Position numbers and translations under genes: made by a program. This document shows positions 50,549 to 59,450 of a stretch of DNA of 64,000 bases, one piece after another. Source of the DNA: Mesorhizobium mediterraneum (GTDB taxonomy: Bacteria > Pseudomonadota > Alphaproteobacteria > Rhizobiales > Rhizobiaceae); NCBI RefSeq assembly GCF_002284565.1, contig NZ_NPKI01000051.1, positions 59,103 through 123,102 on the forward strand, read 5' to 3'. A model generated the notes under the pieces. The model worked only from the letters and a program-made list of their open reading frames with translations, did not search any database and was not told where the DNA came from. Numbering within the stretch: the stretch's first letter is position 1; the number at the start of each line of letters is the position of its first letter.

Positions 50549-51505
50549 TCAGTTCGTTTCGCTGACGATCTCGTCCCAGGTCTTGACCTTGGTCTCGCCA
50601 TTGAGGAAGGGCAGCGCGGCGGCCACCAGTTCCGGCGCGAAGAACACGTCGTAGTGGGTGCGGTTCGGCAGGATGGCCAAGCGGTTCTGTGACAGGTTCT
50701 CGCGCATCCAGCCGGCGTCCTTCAGTCCGCCGCCGAGCATCTGATAGAACTTGATCTCGTGCTCTGGCCGGTACATGTCGCTGTCGCCGAAAGCCAGCAT
50801 GACGGGCATCTTCAGCTTCGGGACGTCGGTGGAATAATCGTAGTCCTTGCGCATATAGGCGCCGAGCTGATCGAGCAGCTTCGGGAAATCCTGCGGATGC
50901 GGCGCGACCGCCATGTAGGATTTGTACATCGGCGTCTCCTTCATCATGTCGGCCATCGCCGCGCCAACCTGCGCCTGCTGGCCGCGCATCTCGGGATAGA
51001 AACCGTCGGCGGCATAGCCGGTCGAGACCAGGACCAGCCGGCGCACTGCCTCGGGATGCTGGACGGCCATGCGGAAGGCGACGCCGCCGCCCAGCGAATA
51101 ACCCATGACATCGACCTGCTCATAGCCGAGCGCCTTGACGATCGCCGCCATGTCGTCGCCCATCGCCTCCAAGCTCAATGGCCGGTCGCCGAGCGCGGTG
51201 CGGCCGTGGCCATGCAGGTCGACGCCGATGACGGTGCGGTTTTCGGCAAGCTTCGGCAGGATCGGCGCGAACATATCGGTCGTGCCGAGCCCGCCATGCA
51301 GCAGAAGCAGCGGTTCGCCCTTGCCATAGACGGCATAATAGTAATTCAGGCCGTTGATCGGCAGCAGGCCGGATTTCGCCGGCTTCGGCATTGCTTTCGT
51401 TTCGGTCGTCATGGCGGGCTTTGCCTCCTCGGCTTTGGTGGCGCCCGGCGCAGCGAACAGTGCTGCGGCCGAGGCGAAAATGGCGAAAAAAATCGATCTG
51501 GACAT
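50549..51505 (-). CDS. Exported alpha/beta hydrolase
   Basis: 318 residues. Signal peptide (about 1-23, MSRSIFFAIFASAAALFAAP then GATKAEE), then the hydrolase: LLLLHGGLGTTDMFAPILPK, GVDLHGHGRTALGDRPLSLE, nucleophile DVMGYSLGGGVAFRMAVQHP, and NRTHYDVFFAPELVAAALPF with the histidine. Start 51505 with GGAGGAG upstream. Followed by the SRPBCC gene upstream in transcript order (26 bp), so they may be cotranscribed. Confidence 0.88.
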   Translation of the reverse strand: MSRSIFFAIFASAAALFAAPGATKAEEAKPAMTTETKAMPKPAKSGLLPINGLNYYYAVYGKGEPLLLLHGGLGTTDMFAPILPKLAENRTVIGVDLHGHGRTALGDRPLSLEAMGDDMAAIVKALGYEQVDVMGYSLGGGVAFRMAVQHPEAVRRLVLVSTGYAADGFYPEMRGQQAQVGAAMADMMKETPMYKSYMAVAPHPQDFPKLLDQLGAYMRKDYDYSTDVPKLKMPVMLAFGDSDMYRPEHEIKFYQMLGGGLKDAGWMRENLSQNRLAILPNRTHYDVFFAPELVAAALPFLNGETKVKTWDEIVSETN

Positions 51506-51531
51506 GTCGGTCTCCTCCCGTCCCGCTGATA

Positions 51532-52017
51532 TCAAAGCCGTTTGGCGACTTCTTCGAGCTGGTCGGCGCACTGGCCCCAGCCCTCGTGAAAGCCCATCTT
51601 CTCGTGCTCTTCGCGGTCAGTGACGGACCAATGCGCAACCCGGGCGATGTAGCGGGTCTTGCCCTCGCCCTCATCCTCGAAGGTCAGCACGACCGTCATG
51701 AACGGTTTTTCGGACGGCTCCCACGCCTTCGTATAGGCGTCGGTGAGAACGATCTTCTTGCCCGGCACGACTTCGAGGAAGATGCCGGGATTCGGGAATT
51801 CATTGCCGTCGGGACCCGCCATGACAACCAGGCTGGAGCCGCCGGTGCGCACATCCATTTCGGCGCGCGGCGTCGTCCACGGCTTTGGCGCGAACCATTG
51901 CGTCACGAGCTTCGGCTCGGTCCAGCAGCGGTAAACGTTCTCGCGCGGCGCATCGATGATGCGGGCAAGAACCAGTTCACGGTCCGAGCTGGGGGCGATA
52001 TCGAGCTTGGTGGTCAT
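51532..52017 (-). CDS. SRPBCC (AHSA1-like) family protein
   Basis: 161 residues of the START/AHSA1 fold: LVLARIIDAPRENVYRCWTE, PKLVTQWFAPKPWTTPRAEM, FMTVVLTFEDEGEGKTRYIA and the terminal HEGWGQCADQLEEVAKRL. Small ligand-binding fold, often environmental stress or polyketide related. Start 52017 with GAGGAG. Shares direction with the exported hydrolase. Confidence 0.88.
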   Translation of the reverse strand: MTTKLDIAPSSDRELVLARIIDAPRENVYRCWTEPKLVTQWFAPKPWTTPRAEMDVRTGGSSLVVMAGPDGNEFPNPGIFLEVVPGKKIVLTDAYTKAWEPSEKPFMTVVLTFEDEGEGKTRYIARVAHWSVTDREEHEKMGFHEGWGQCADQLEEVAKRL

Positions 52018-52156
52018 GATGGTCTCCTCACTGGCTTGCAAAAGAGTCGGCTTGAATGCCGGTTTCCGTCTCAAGGACGAGCGGGCAACGCGCAGCCCGA
52101 CACGGGTCTCGCGAAAAACTTCGCCAGGCCGACTCCGGCGAACGCCGAATGAGAGC

Positions 52157-52405
52157 TTAGTGGCGCTTGGCTTGCACCAGATAGGCGTCGATGTCGGTCT
52201 CGCCGAGCCACTTCGCCGCTTCCAGCCGGTGCAGGCCTTCGACCAGGATATGGCGCTTGCCGTCATGGCGCACCTGGATCGGGGTCTTCATGCCGTTTTC
52301 CAGAATGTCCTCGGCCAGATGCCGGACGGTTTCGGGATGCAGTGTCTTCTTGCGCGCGGTCGGCACGTAGATGTCGTCCACCCTGACCTTTTGCACTCTC
52401 AGCAT
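52157..52405 (-). CDS. ParB N-domain-like small protein
   Basis: 82 residues. A single ParB/Srx-like domain: VQKVRVDDIYVPTARKKTLH, ETVRHLAEDILENGMKTPIQ, and the GLHRLEAAKWLGE box that corresponds to the ParB box II nucleotide-binding motif. No HTH is attached, unlike ParB. It may bind CTP or act as an adapter. AGGAG precedes ATG 52405. Divergent from the formamidase-like operon. Confidence 0.75.
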   Translation of the reverse strand: MLRVQKVRVDDIYVPTARKKTLHPETVRHLAEDILENGMKTPIQVRHDGKRHILVEGLHRLEAAKWLGETDIDAYLVQAKRH

Positions 52406-52562
52406 GTCGGCTCCTGTGGCGGAAAAGGCCGCCCTTTGTGAGATAATCTGTTTGGCAGGCAAGGCCAAGGCCGGCTGTGAGCTATCGCTGGCCCGATCGT
52501 TTCCAATTGACGGTTGGCCGCCAGATGGTCGAAATGACGCGTTCGACCCTTCACAGGCGTTC

Positions 52563-54203
52563 ATGACCAAGCTTCCTACCGAATTCCCCGATTTCGGACT
52601 GACGCCCCACCAGCGCCGGCAAGCCGTGCGCGGCCACTATTACGAGTGGCCGGGGATGGATGGCGAACACGGCGAGATCTGGTGCTACAGCGATCGTTTT
52701 TCATACCGCCGGAGCGAGATGGTGGTGCTGCATGTCAGCTCGACGGCGTCCAGCTGCAGCATGTCGATCGTCCGCGACGGCGGCACCGAAACTAAAATGT
52801 TCGACAAGGCTGGGATCGCGGCGCGCTGGCAGGATACACCCGACCAATGTTCGGTCGTGGGCTGCGGCTGGGATGCGTCGTTTGAATTCCGCGTCGGCGA
52901 CGACTGGCCGTCCGGAGCCTACCGCGTCACGCTGACGGCGGACGGCCGCGACGGCAAGCCGATCCGCTGCCACCATCTTTTCATCGTCGGCCCGCAGCCC
53001 GGCAAGAAACGCGGTCGTGTGCTGCAGGTTGCAGCCACCGGCACCTGGCTTGCCTACAACACGTGGGGCGGCTCCAATCATTACGAAGGCATCACCGGTC
53101 CGAACCGCGACCAGTATGCCTCAATGGTGTCGACGCAGCGGCCATGGTGCCGCGGCTTTGTGGTTCTGCCGAAGGAGGCGCCGCGTGTGCCGCTCGAGGT
53201 CGCCGTGCCGCCCAAGACCGTGCCGCGCTATCCGCATATGGAATGGGCCTTCGCCACCGGCCATTCGAAGAAATATGCCTCGTCCGGCTGGGCAAGCTAT
53301 GACAGCCACTTCTTTCGATTTGCCGAGCGCGCCGGCTATGCCGCCGACCTTGCCAGCCAGCACGAACTGCATTTCTCGCCCGAAATCCTCGACGGCTATG
53401 ACTGCGTTGTCTTCGTCGGACATGACGAATACTGGACCTGGGAGATGCGCGACGCGGTCGACGCCTACGTCGAGCGCGGCGGCCATGCGGCGCGCTTCGC
53501 CGGCAATTTCATGTGGCAGACGCGGCTGGAGGACGAGGGCCGCCGGCAGGTCTGCTACAAATACCGCGCCCGCGCCGAGGATCCGGCCTATCGGGGCGGC
53601 GACGTGACCCGCGCCACCAATTCCTGGGAAGCACCTGAGATTGGCCGGCCGGGTGCCGCGACCTTCGGGCTCAATGCGACGAGGGGCCTCTATGCCGGCT
53701 GGGGCGGTTGCGCGCCGCGCGGCGTGCGCGGCTTTCCGATCTACCGGCCGGAGCACTGGGCGTTCGCCGGCACAGGCATCTACTATGGCGACCTGCTCGG
53801 CGCCGACAGCCATGTCTATGGCTATGAGGTCGACGGGCTCGATCACGAAATCCGCGGCGGCCTGCCCTACCCCACGCCCGACAGCGGCGCACCCGATGGG
53901 CTGCAAATTCTCGCCGTCGGCATGGCTAGCCAGGTCGAGGAGAGCGCCGACATTGCGTTCGAGGACCAGTTTCTCGGCGATGCCGACGGCCGCTTTTCCG
54001 CCGAGACGCTGTTCGGCGAGGCGAGTGACGCCAATCTCGACAAGGTCAAACACAGCAACGGCATGATAGTCAATTTCCGGCGCGGCAAGGGCGAGGTGTT
54101 CCACGCCGGAAGCTGCGAATGGGTCGCCGGCCTGCTAAAGCAGGACCCGATGGTCGAGCGCGTCACCAAAAATGTTCTCGACCGTTATCTTGGAAAGCCA
54201 TGA
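52563..54203 (+). CDS. N,N-dimethylformamidase large-subunit-like amidohydrolase
   Basis: 546 residues. The N-terminal 130 residues form a beta domain (EIWCYSDRFSYRRSEMVVLH, VSSTASSCSMSIVRDGG). The C-terminal part (about 170-540) matches the dimethylformamidase beta subunit: LQVAATGTWLAYNTWGGSNH, GYDCVVFVGHDEYWTWEMRD, HAARFAGNFMWQTRLEDEGR and GKGEVFHAGSCEWVAGLLKQ. Such enzymes are iron-dependent amidohydrolases. The residues H/D/E seen (VGHDEYW) fit metal binding. Start ATG 52563. No small alpha subunit. First gene of the amine/amide operon. Confidence 0.75.
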   Translation: MTKLPTEFPDFGLTPHQRRQAVRGHYYEWPGMDGEHGEIWCYSDRFSYRRSEMVVLHVSSTASSCSMSIVRDGGTETKMFDKAGIAARWQDTPDQCSVVGCGWDASFEFRVGDDWPSGAYRVTLTADGRDGKPIRCHHLFIVGPQPGKKRGRVLQVAATGTWLAYNTWGGSNHYEGITGPNRDQYASMVSTQRPWCRGFVVLPKEAPRVPLEVAVPPKTVPRYPHMEWAFATGHSKKYASSGWASYDSHFFRFAERAGYAADLASQHELHFSPEILDGYDCVVFVGHDEYWTWEMRDAVDAYVERGGHAARFAGNFMWQTRLEDEGRRQVCYKYRARAEDPAYRGGDVTRATNSWEAPEIGRPGAATFGLNATRGLYAGWGGCAPRGVRGFPIYRPEHWAFAGTGIYYGDLLGADSHVYGYEVDGLDHEIRGGLPYPTPDSGAPDGLQILAVGMASQVEESADIAFEDQFLGDADGRFSAETLFGEASDANLDKVKHSNGMIVNFRRGKGEVFHAGSCEWVAGLLKQDPMVERVTKNVLDRYLGKP

Positions 54204-54204
54204 C

Positions 54205-55584
54205 ATGCTGAAATCCCAGACCCCTGCTCCGGACACCGAGACGCGCCCGCCGTCGCATCTGTTCTATCTGTCCAGCCTGCGCCGGCCGCTGGTTGATCGC
54301 GCCGAAGGCATTTACATCTGGACGCAGGACGGCCGCCGCTTCATCGACGGATCGAGCGGACCGATGGTCGCCAATATCGGTCATTCCAACCGCAACGTGC
54401 TCGACGCGATGAAGCGGCAGATGGACCGCGCCACCTTCGCCTACCGGCTGCATTTCGAAAACGAGCCGGCCGAGGAGCTCGCGCGGCTATTGGCTACCAA
54501 ACTCCCCGAAGGGATGGACCGCATCTTTTTCGTCTCGGGCGGCTCGGAAGCGACGGAATCTTGTATCAAGCTTGCCCGGCAATGGGCTGTCGCCACCGGC
54601 CAGCCCAAGCGCTGGAAAGTGATCACGCGCTTTCCCTCCTATCATGGCGGCACGCTTGGTTCGCTGTCCGTCACCGGCGACGATGCGCTGGCCGAAACTT
54701 TCGCCCCGATGATGCAGGTCATGCCAACCGTGCCGGCACCGGCCGCATGGCGCGATCGTGACAATCTCTCGCTGGAACAGCGCGGCATCCGCTACGCAGA
54801 CATGCTGGAGGAGAAAATCCTGGCCGAGGGACCGGAAAGCGTCCTCGCCTTCATCATGGAGCCGGTCGGCGGCGCTGCCACCGCGGCGCTGGTGGCGCCG
54901 GACAGCTATTATCCGCGCATCCGCGAAATCTGCGACCGCTACGGCATCCTGCTCATCCATGACGAAGTGATGAGCGGTGCGGGCCGCACTGGAAAATTCC
55001 TCGGCGGTGACCACTGGAATTGCAAGCCCGACATTGTCGCGCTGTCGAAGGGGCTGGGCTCTGGCTACGCGCCGCTCGGCGCGCTGGCGGCACCGATGCG
55101 GCTGGTACAGCCGGTGCTCGCATCAGGCGGCTTCCAGCATGGCCATACCTATGCCGGCAATCCGCTCGCCTGCGCCGCCGGGCTCGCTGTGCTTGGCGAG
55201 ATGGATCGTCTCGGCATGATCGCCAATGCGGCTGACATGGGCGACCTTTTGATGGGCGAGTTGAAGGGGTTGGCCAAGCGCTTTCCGTTCATCGCCGATG
55301 TGCGTGGCAAGGGCCTGCTCCTAGGTGCCGAGATGGTCGCCGACCCCGATACGCTGAGACTGATCGCGCCGGAGAAGAAAGCCACCCAGCGCCTGCTCGA
55401 CCTCGCCTATGAGCGCGGCCTGATCATCTATGGGCGAAAGGTCAAGGGTGGCGTCGACGGCGACAATTTCATGGTGGCGCCGCCGATGATCGTCACCCGA
55501 GAGCAGATCGGCGAGATCGTCGCCATCATCGGCGACTCGCTGCAAGTATTGGCCGGCGAGCTCGACCTGCCGGTCGAAGGCTGA
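54205..55584 (+). CDS. Class III (omega) aminotransferase
   Basis: 459 residues. PLP Lys in VALSKGLGSGYAPLGALAAP; preceding GILLIHDEVMSGAGRTGKFL holds the PLP-contacting Asp. Other features: RFPSYHGGTLGSLSVTGDD and the FQHGHTYAGNPLACAAGLAV block. Transfers amino groups between amines or beta-amino acids and oxo acids; substrate not inferable. Start 1 bp after the DMF-like gene. Confidence 0.93.
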   Translation: MLKSQTPAPDTETRPPSHLFYLSSLRRPLVDRAEGIYIWTQDGRRFIDGSSGPMVANIGHSNRNVLDAMKRQMDRATFAYRLHFENEPAEELARLLATKLPEGMDRIFFVSGGSEATESCIKLARQWAVATGQPKRWKVITRFPSYHGGTLGSLSVTGDDALAETFAPMMQVMPTVPAPAAWRDRDNLSLEQRGIRYADMLEEKILAEGPESVLAFIMEPVGGAATAALVAPDSYYPRIREICDRYGILLIHDEVMSGAGRTGKFLGGDHWNCKPDIVALSKGLGSGYAPLGALAAPMRLVQPVLASGGFQHGHTYAGNPLACAAGLAVLGEMDRLGMIANAADMGDLLMGELKGLAKRFPFIADVRGKGLLLGAEMVADPDTLRLIAPEKKATQRLLDLAYERGLIIYGRKVKGGVDGDNFMVAPPMIVTREQIGEIVAIIGDSLQVLAGELDLPVEG

Positions 55585-55586
55585 AA

Positions 55587-56507
55587 ATGGCGCCGCGAAA
55601 AGTCATCATCACCTGCGCCATCACCGGGTCGGTGCACACGCCGTCAATGTCGCCGCATCTGCCGGTGACGCCGGACCAGATCGCCGCAGACGCAATCGCA
55701 GCCGCCGAAGCCGGCGCCTCGATCCTGCATCTTCACGCCCGCGACCCCAAGGACGGGCGGCCAACGGCCGATCCCGATGTGTTCATGCAGTTCCTGCCGC
55801 GCATCAAGCAGGCGACATCAGCGGTGATCAACATCACCACCGGCGGCTCCTCGCTGATGACGCTCGACCAGCGTCTGGCCGCACCGCTCAGGGCAGAGCC
55901 CGAAATGTGCTCGCTCAACATGGGCTCGATGAATTTCGCGCTGTTCCCGATGCTCGACCGGCCAAGAGAGTGGCAGCACGAGTGGGAGCCCAAGCTGCTG
56001 GAGGCAACCCGCGACACGATCTTCAAGAACACTTTTGCCGACATGGAGACCGTGCTCGAAAGACTTGGAGACGGCTGCGGCACACGCTTCGAATTCGAAT
56101 GCTACGATGTCGGGCACCTCTATTCGCTGGCGCATTTTCGCGACCGAGGGCTGGTGTCGGGACCTCTGTTCATCCAGTTCGTGTTCGGCATACTGGGAGG
56201 CATCGGCGCCGACCCCGACAATCTGGTGCATATGAAGCGCATCGCCGACAAACTGTTCGGCGACAGCTACCAGTTTTCGGTGCTGGCTGCCGGACGCCAC
56301 CAGATGCCGATGATCTCGATTGCGGCGGCGATGGGCGGCAATGTCCGCGTCGGGCTGGAGGACAGCCTTTACGATGGCCGCCAGCTGGCGAAGTCCAATG
56401 CCGACCAGGTGCGCCGTATCCGCAGCGTGCTCGACGGGCTGTCGCTGGACATCGCTACCCCCACTGAGGCGCGCGAGATGCTGGCGCTCAAGGGTGGCGA
56501 TAGGTAG
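55587..56507 (+). CDS. BKACE family (beta-keto acid cleavage enzyme, DUF849)
   Basis: 306 residues. TIM barrel with the family start KVIITCAITGSVHTPSMSPH, zinc ligands in ASILHLHARDPKDGRPTADP, and substrate part FEFECYDVGHLYSLAHFRDR. The enzymes condense a beta-keto acid with acetyl-CoA to give acetoacetate plus an acyl-CoA. Fits as the next step after an aminotransferase that makes a beta-keto acid. 2 bp after the aminotransferase gene. Confidence 0.92.
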   Translation: MAPRKVIITCAITGSVHTPSMSPHLPVTPDQIAADAIAAAEAGASILHLHARDPKDGRPTADPDVFMQFLPRIKQATSAVINITTGGSSLMTLDQRLAAPLRAEPEMCSLNMGSMNFALFPMLDRPREWQHEWEPKLLEATRDTIFKNTFADMETVLERLGDGCGTRFEFECYDVGHLYSLAHFRDRGLVSGPLFIQFVFGILGGIGADPDNLVHMKRIADKLFGDSYQFSVLAAGRHQMPMISIAAAMGGNVRVGLEDSLYDGRQLAKSNADQVRRIRSVLDGLSLDIATPTEAREMLALKGGDR

Positions 56508-56554
56508 CGTTCTGAGATGGTTGCTTTCACTCCCCTCTTGCCGCCTCGCTTGTC

Positions 56555-57079
56555 GTGACAATTGCCAATCCAGCCTCCAAAAACATCATCATCCGGCCCG
56601 GCACCGTCGAGGACGTTGAAACCATCCATGCCGCGATCCTGCGGCTTGGCGCCCATATCGGCGCGCCCGAGGAAATCACTTCTACGGCCGAAGACCTCCG
56701 CACCTATGGGTTTGGCGAAAAACCTGCCTTCTCGACGCTGATTGCGGAGGTCGGCGGCGAGTTCGCCGGCCTGTGCCTGCATTTCCCGATCTTCTCGACC
56801 TGGATGGGGCGGCCCGGCGTCTATGTGCAGGACCTCTATGTCGAAGACCGGTTTCGCGGCCGCAAGATCGGTGAACGTCTTCTGCGGCGTGCCGCGGCGC
56901 AATGCCGGAAGGACGGCGGCGCCTACCTCAGACTGTCCGTCGACACCGACAATGAAACCGCCAAGGCCTTCTACGAAAGGCTAGGCATTGCCTGGTCGAG
57001 CTACGAGCAGGTGCAGAAAATCGTCGGCGACGCGTTCTTTGCCTTCGCCGATGCGCCGGACGATGAGGATCCAAGATGA
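56555..57079 (+). CDS. GNAT family N-acetyltransferase
   Basis: 174 residues with GTG start at 56555. Acetyl-CoA binding loop VEDRFRGRKIGERLLRRAAA near 108-127, typical of the GNAT fold, and the final strand LSVDTDNETAKAFYERLGIA. No strong ribosome binding site, but coupling to the operon is likely. It overlaps the amidohydrolase gene by ATGA; that neighbour suggests amine or polyamine acetylation. Confidence 0.82.
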   Translation: MTIANPASKNIIIRPGTVEDVETIHAAILRLGAHIGAPEEITSTAEDLRTYGFGEKPAFSTLIAEVGGEFAGLCLHFPIFSTWMGRPGVYVQDLYVEDRFRGRKIGERLLRRAAAQCRKDGGAYLRLSVDTDNETAKAFYERLGIAWSSYEQVQKIVGDAFFAFADAPDDEDPR

Positions 57080-58107
57080 AAGCCTTCTATGCCGAAGAAC
57101 AGAAGCGCCACGATCCCAAGGCGTTCCTCTCCAGCGGCGCCCAAAAGCCCAATCCGGAAAAACCGGAACGCGTCGAACGGCTGCTCGCTGGCGCAAGGGC
57201 TGCCGGCTGCACGATCGAACGGCCGAGGGATCATGGGCTCGGACCGGTCGCGGCGGTGCATACGCCGGAATATCTCGATTTTCTCGAGCACATCTTCGCG
57301 CGCTGGCAGCACATCGAGGGCGCTTCGGCGGAAGTGATCCCCAACATCCACCCGATCGCGCGGAACGGCTCCTATCCGGCCTCGGCGGTCGGCCAGGCCG
57401 GCTACCACATGGCCGACACCGCTTGCCCGATCTCCGGCGAGACATGGCAGAGCGCGCTGTGGAGCGCCTGGAGCGCGGTCGAGGCCGCCGAGGCGGTGAT
57501 GGCGGGCGCGCCGGCCGCCTATGCGCTGTGCCGTCCGCCCGGCCATCACGCCTTTGCCGATGTCGCCGGCGGCTTCTGCTTCATCAACAATTCGGCGGTC
57601 GCGGCACAGACGCTGCGCAAGAGTGCGGCGCGGGTGGCGATCCTCGACGTCGACCTGCATCACGGCAACGGCACGCAAGGCGTTTTCTATGTGCGGCCGG
57701 ACGTGCTCACCGTCTCGCTGCATGCCGATCCGGCGCGTTTCTATCCATTCTTCTGGGGCCATGCCGACGAGCGCGGCGAAGGGCTAGGCCTCGGCTACAA
57801 TCTCAACCTGCCGCTGCCACGCAAATCCGGCGATGCGGCGTTTCTCGAAGCGCTGGACGTGGCTTTCCAGCGCATTCGCGCCTTTGCGCCCGAAGCACTT
57901 GTGGTGGCGCTCGGCCTCGACGCCTTCGAGGGCGATCCGTTCGGCGGGCTGTCGGTGACGACGCCGGGCTTCTCGCGCATCGGCGAGGCCATCGCCGGGC
58001 TCGGCCTGCCGACGGTCATCGTGCAGGAAGGCGGCTATCTCTGCGACGAACTCGGCGACAACCTTACTGCGTTCCTCACCGGCTTCGGCTGCGGCAGGAA
58101 GCGTTGA
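57076..58107 (+). CDS. Histone deacetylase-like acetylpolyamine amidohydrolase
   Basis: 343 residues. HDAC-like catalytic residues: His157-His158 in LCRPPGHHAFADVAGGFCFI, zinc ligands Asp193 and His195 in ILDVDLHHGNGTQGVFYV and Asp282 in LGLDAFEGDPFGG, with Tyr321 (QEGGYLCDELG) as transition-state stabiliser. An N-terminal insert region (GAQKPNPEKPERVERLLAGA) matches acetylpolyamine amidohydrolases. The start overlaps the GNAT stop. Deacetylates acetylated polyamines or similar. Confidence 0.9.
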   Translation: MKAFYAEEQKRHDPKAFLSSGAQKPNPEKPERVERLLAGARAAGCTIERPRDHGLGPVAAVHTPEYLDFLEHIFARWQHIEGASAEVIPNIHPIARNGSYPASAVGQAGYHMADTACPISGETWQSALWSAWSAVEAAEAVMAGAPAAYALCRPPGHHAFADVAGGFCFINNSAVAAQTLRKSAARVAILDVDLHHGNGTQGVFYVRPDVLTVSLHADPARFYPFFWGHADERGEGLGLGYNLNLPLPRKSGDAAFLEALDVAFQRIRAFAPEALVVALGLDAFEGDPFGGLSVTTPGFSRIGEAIAGLGLPTVIVQEGGYLCDELGDNLTAFLTGFGCGRKR

Positions 58108-58125
58108 TATCAGCCGGATGTCGCG

Positions 58126-59391
58126 TCAGCATCGCTCCTGTCGCAGCATGGCGATGACACGGTGCACGCTCTCCAGCGTCTCTTCGATCTCGGCCGCCGT
58201 ATTGTAGTGAGCGATGCCGATGCGCACGACGCCCTGCTCGGCGGGGATGCCGAGCTGGTGGACGATCTCCCAAGCATAGTTGTGGCCCGACCACAGGAAG
58301 ATGTTTTCAGCATTCATCTGCCGCACGATCGTCTCCGGCACGATGCCGTCGACGGTGAAAGAAACCGTCGGCACGCGCTCCCCGACACGGGCCGGATCGG
58401 TGATGCCGCGGATCGTCAGGCCGGAAATGTCCGACAGCCCGTCGATCAGTCTTTGCGTCAGCGGGTTTTCGTAAGCGATTGATCTTTCGAACGCCTTGGC
58501 GATCCTGACGCGGCGCGAGCCACCCTCGCCTGCCGCAATTCCCAGCTCCGCAAAATAATCGACCGCGGCCGTCAGTCCGGCCATCAGTTCGATCTGCGGC
58601 GTGCCGAGTTCGAACCGCTCCGGCAGAGTGTCGGACGAACAGCGGCATTTGTACGGTTTCAGCGCATCGATGACATCCAGCCTGCCCCACAATATGCCCA
58701 TATGCGGGCCGAAGAATTTATAGGCCGAGCAGATCAGGAAATCGCAGCCGAGGTCCTGCACGTCGATCAGTCCGTGCGGCGCGAACTGCACGGCGTCGAC
58801 ATAGACCAGCGCGCCGGCCTGCTTGGCAATGCCGGTCAGCGCCTTCGCCCGGTTGATCGATCCGGTCAGATTGCTGGCGTAGTTCAGGGCGACCAGCCGC
58901 GTCCTGTTGGTGAGCAACGCGGCAAGCGCCGCCTCCTCGATCTGCCAGCTCTGCTCGTCGAAAGCCAGCCAGCGTACGACAAGACCAACGTCTTCAGCCA
59001 GCTGCAGCCACGGCGATACGTTGCCCTCGTGATCCATGCGGGTGAGGATGATCTCGTCGCCCGGTTTCATCGTGCGGCCGAGCGTGCGCGACATGTGATA
59101 GGTCAGCGTCGTCATATTGGCGCCGATGATGATTTCCTGCGGGCTCGCAGCACCGAGGAAATCGGCCATCGCCACATGGGCGTCGTCGACAACCTGTTGC
59201 GCCGCGATCGTGGTTTCGAAGAAGCCGCCGAGATTGGCGTTGGTGGTCAGCAGGCAGTGCGACACCGCGTCGGCAACCGCTTGCGGCACCTGCGTGCCGG
59301 CAGGGTTGTCGAGATAGATGCGACGACGGCCCTTGTCAGTCAGCGAAAGTGCTGGAAATTTCTCGCGCACGACCTCGATTGGAAAATTCAC
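58126..59391 (-). CDS. Cysteine desulfurase-like class V aminotransferase
   Basis: 421 residues, fold type I PLP enzyme. PLP Lys is in LICSAYKFFGPHMGILWG near 223; the N terminus MNFPIEVVREKFPALS and RIYLDNPAGTQVPQAVADAV match the TIGR01976 family of cysteine-desulfurase-like proteins. Catalytic Cys is not obvious in the usual place, so a different substrate is possible. Converges on the amidohydrolase (18 bp between stops). Confidence 0.9.
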   Translation of the reverse strand: MNFPIEVVREKFPALSLTDKGRRRIYLDNPAGTQVPQAVADAVSHCLLTTNANLGGFFETTIAAQQVVDDAHVAMADFLGAASPQEIIIGANMTTLTYHMSRTLGRTMKPGDEIILTRMDHEGNVSPWLQLAEDVGLVVRWLAFDEQSWQIEEAALAALLTNRTRLVALNYASNLTGSINRAKALTGIAKQAGALVYVDAVQFAPHGLIDVQDLGCDFLICSAYKFFGPHMGILWGRLDVIDALKPYKCRCSSDTLPERFELGTPQIELMAGLTAAVDYFAELGIAAGEGGSRRVRIAKAFERSIAYENPLTQRLIDGLSDISGLTIRGITDPARVGERVPTVSFTVDGIVPETIVRQMNAENIFLWSGHNYAWEIVHQLGIPAEQGVVRIGIAHYNTAAEIEETLESVHRVIAMLRQERC

Positions 59392-59450
59392 TTTTTTCTC
59401 CCCCTATTGTAATTATTGGGTAATCACACTTTACAGAGCCGGAAGTCTGC

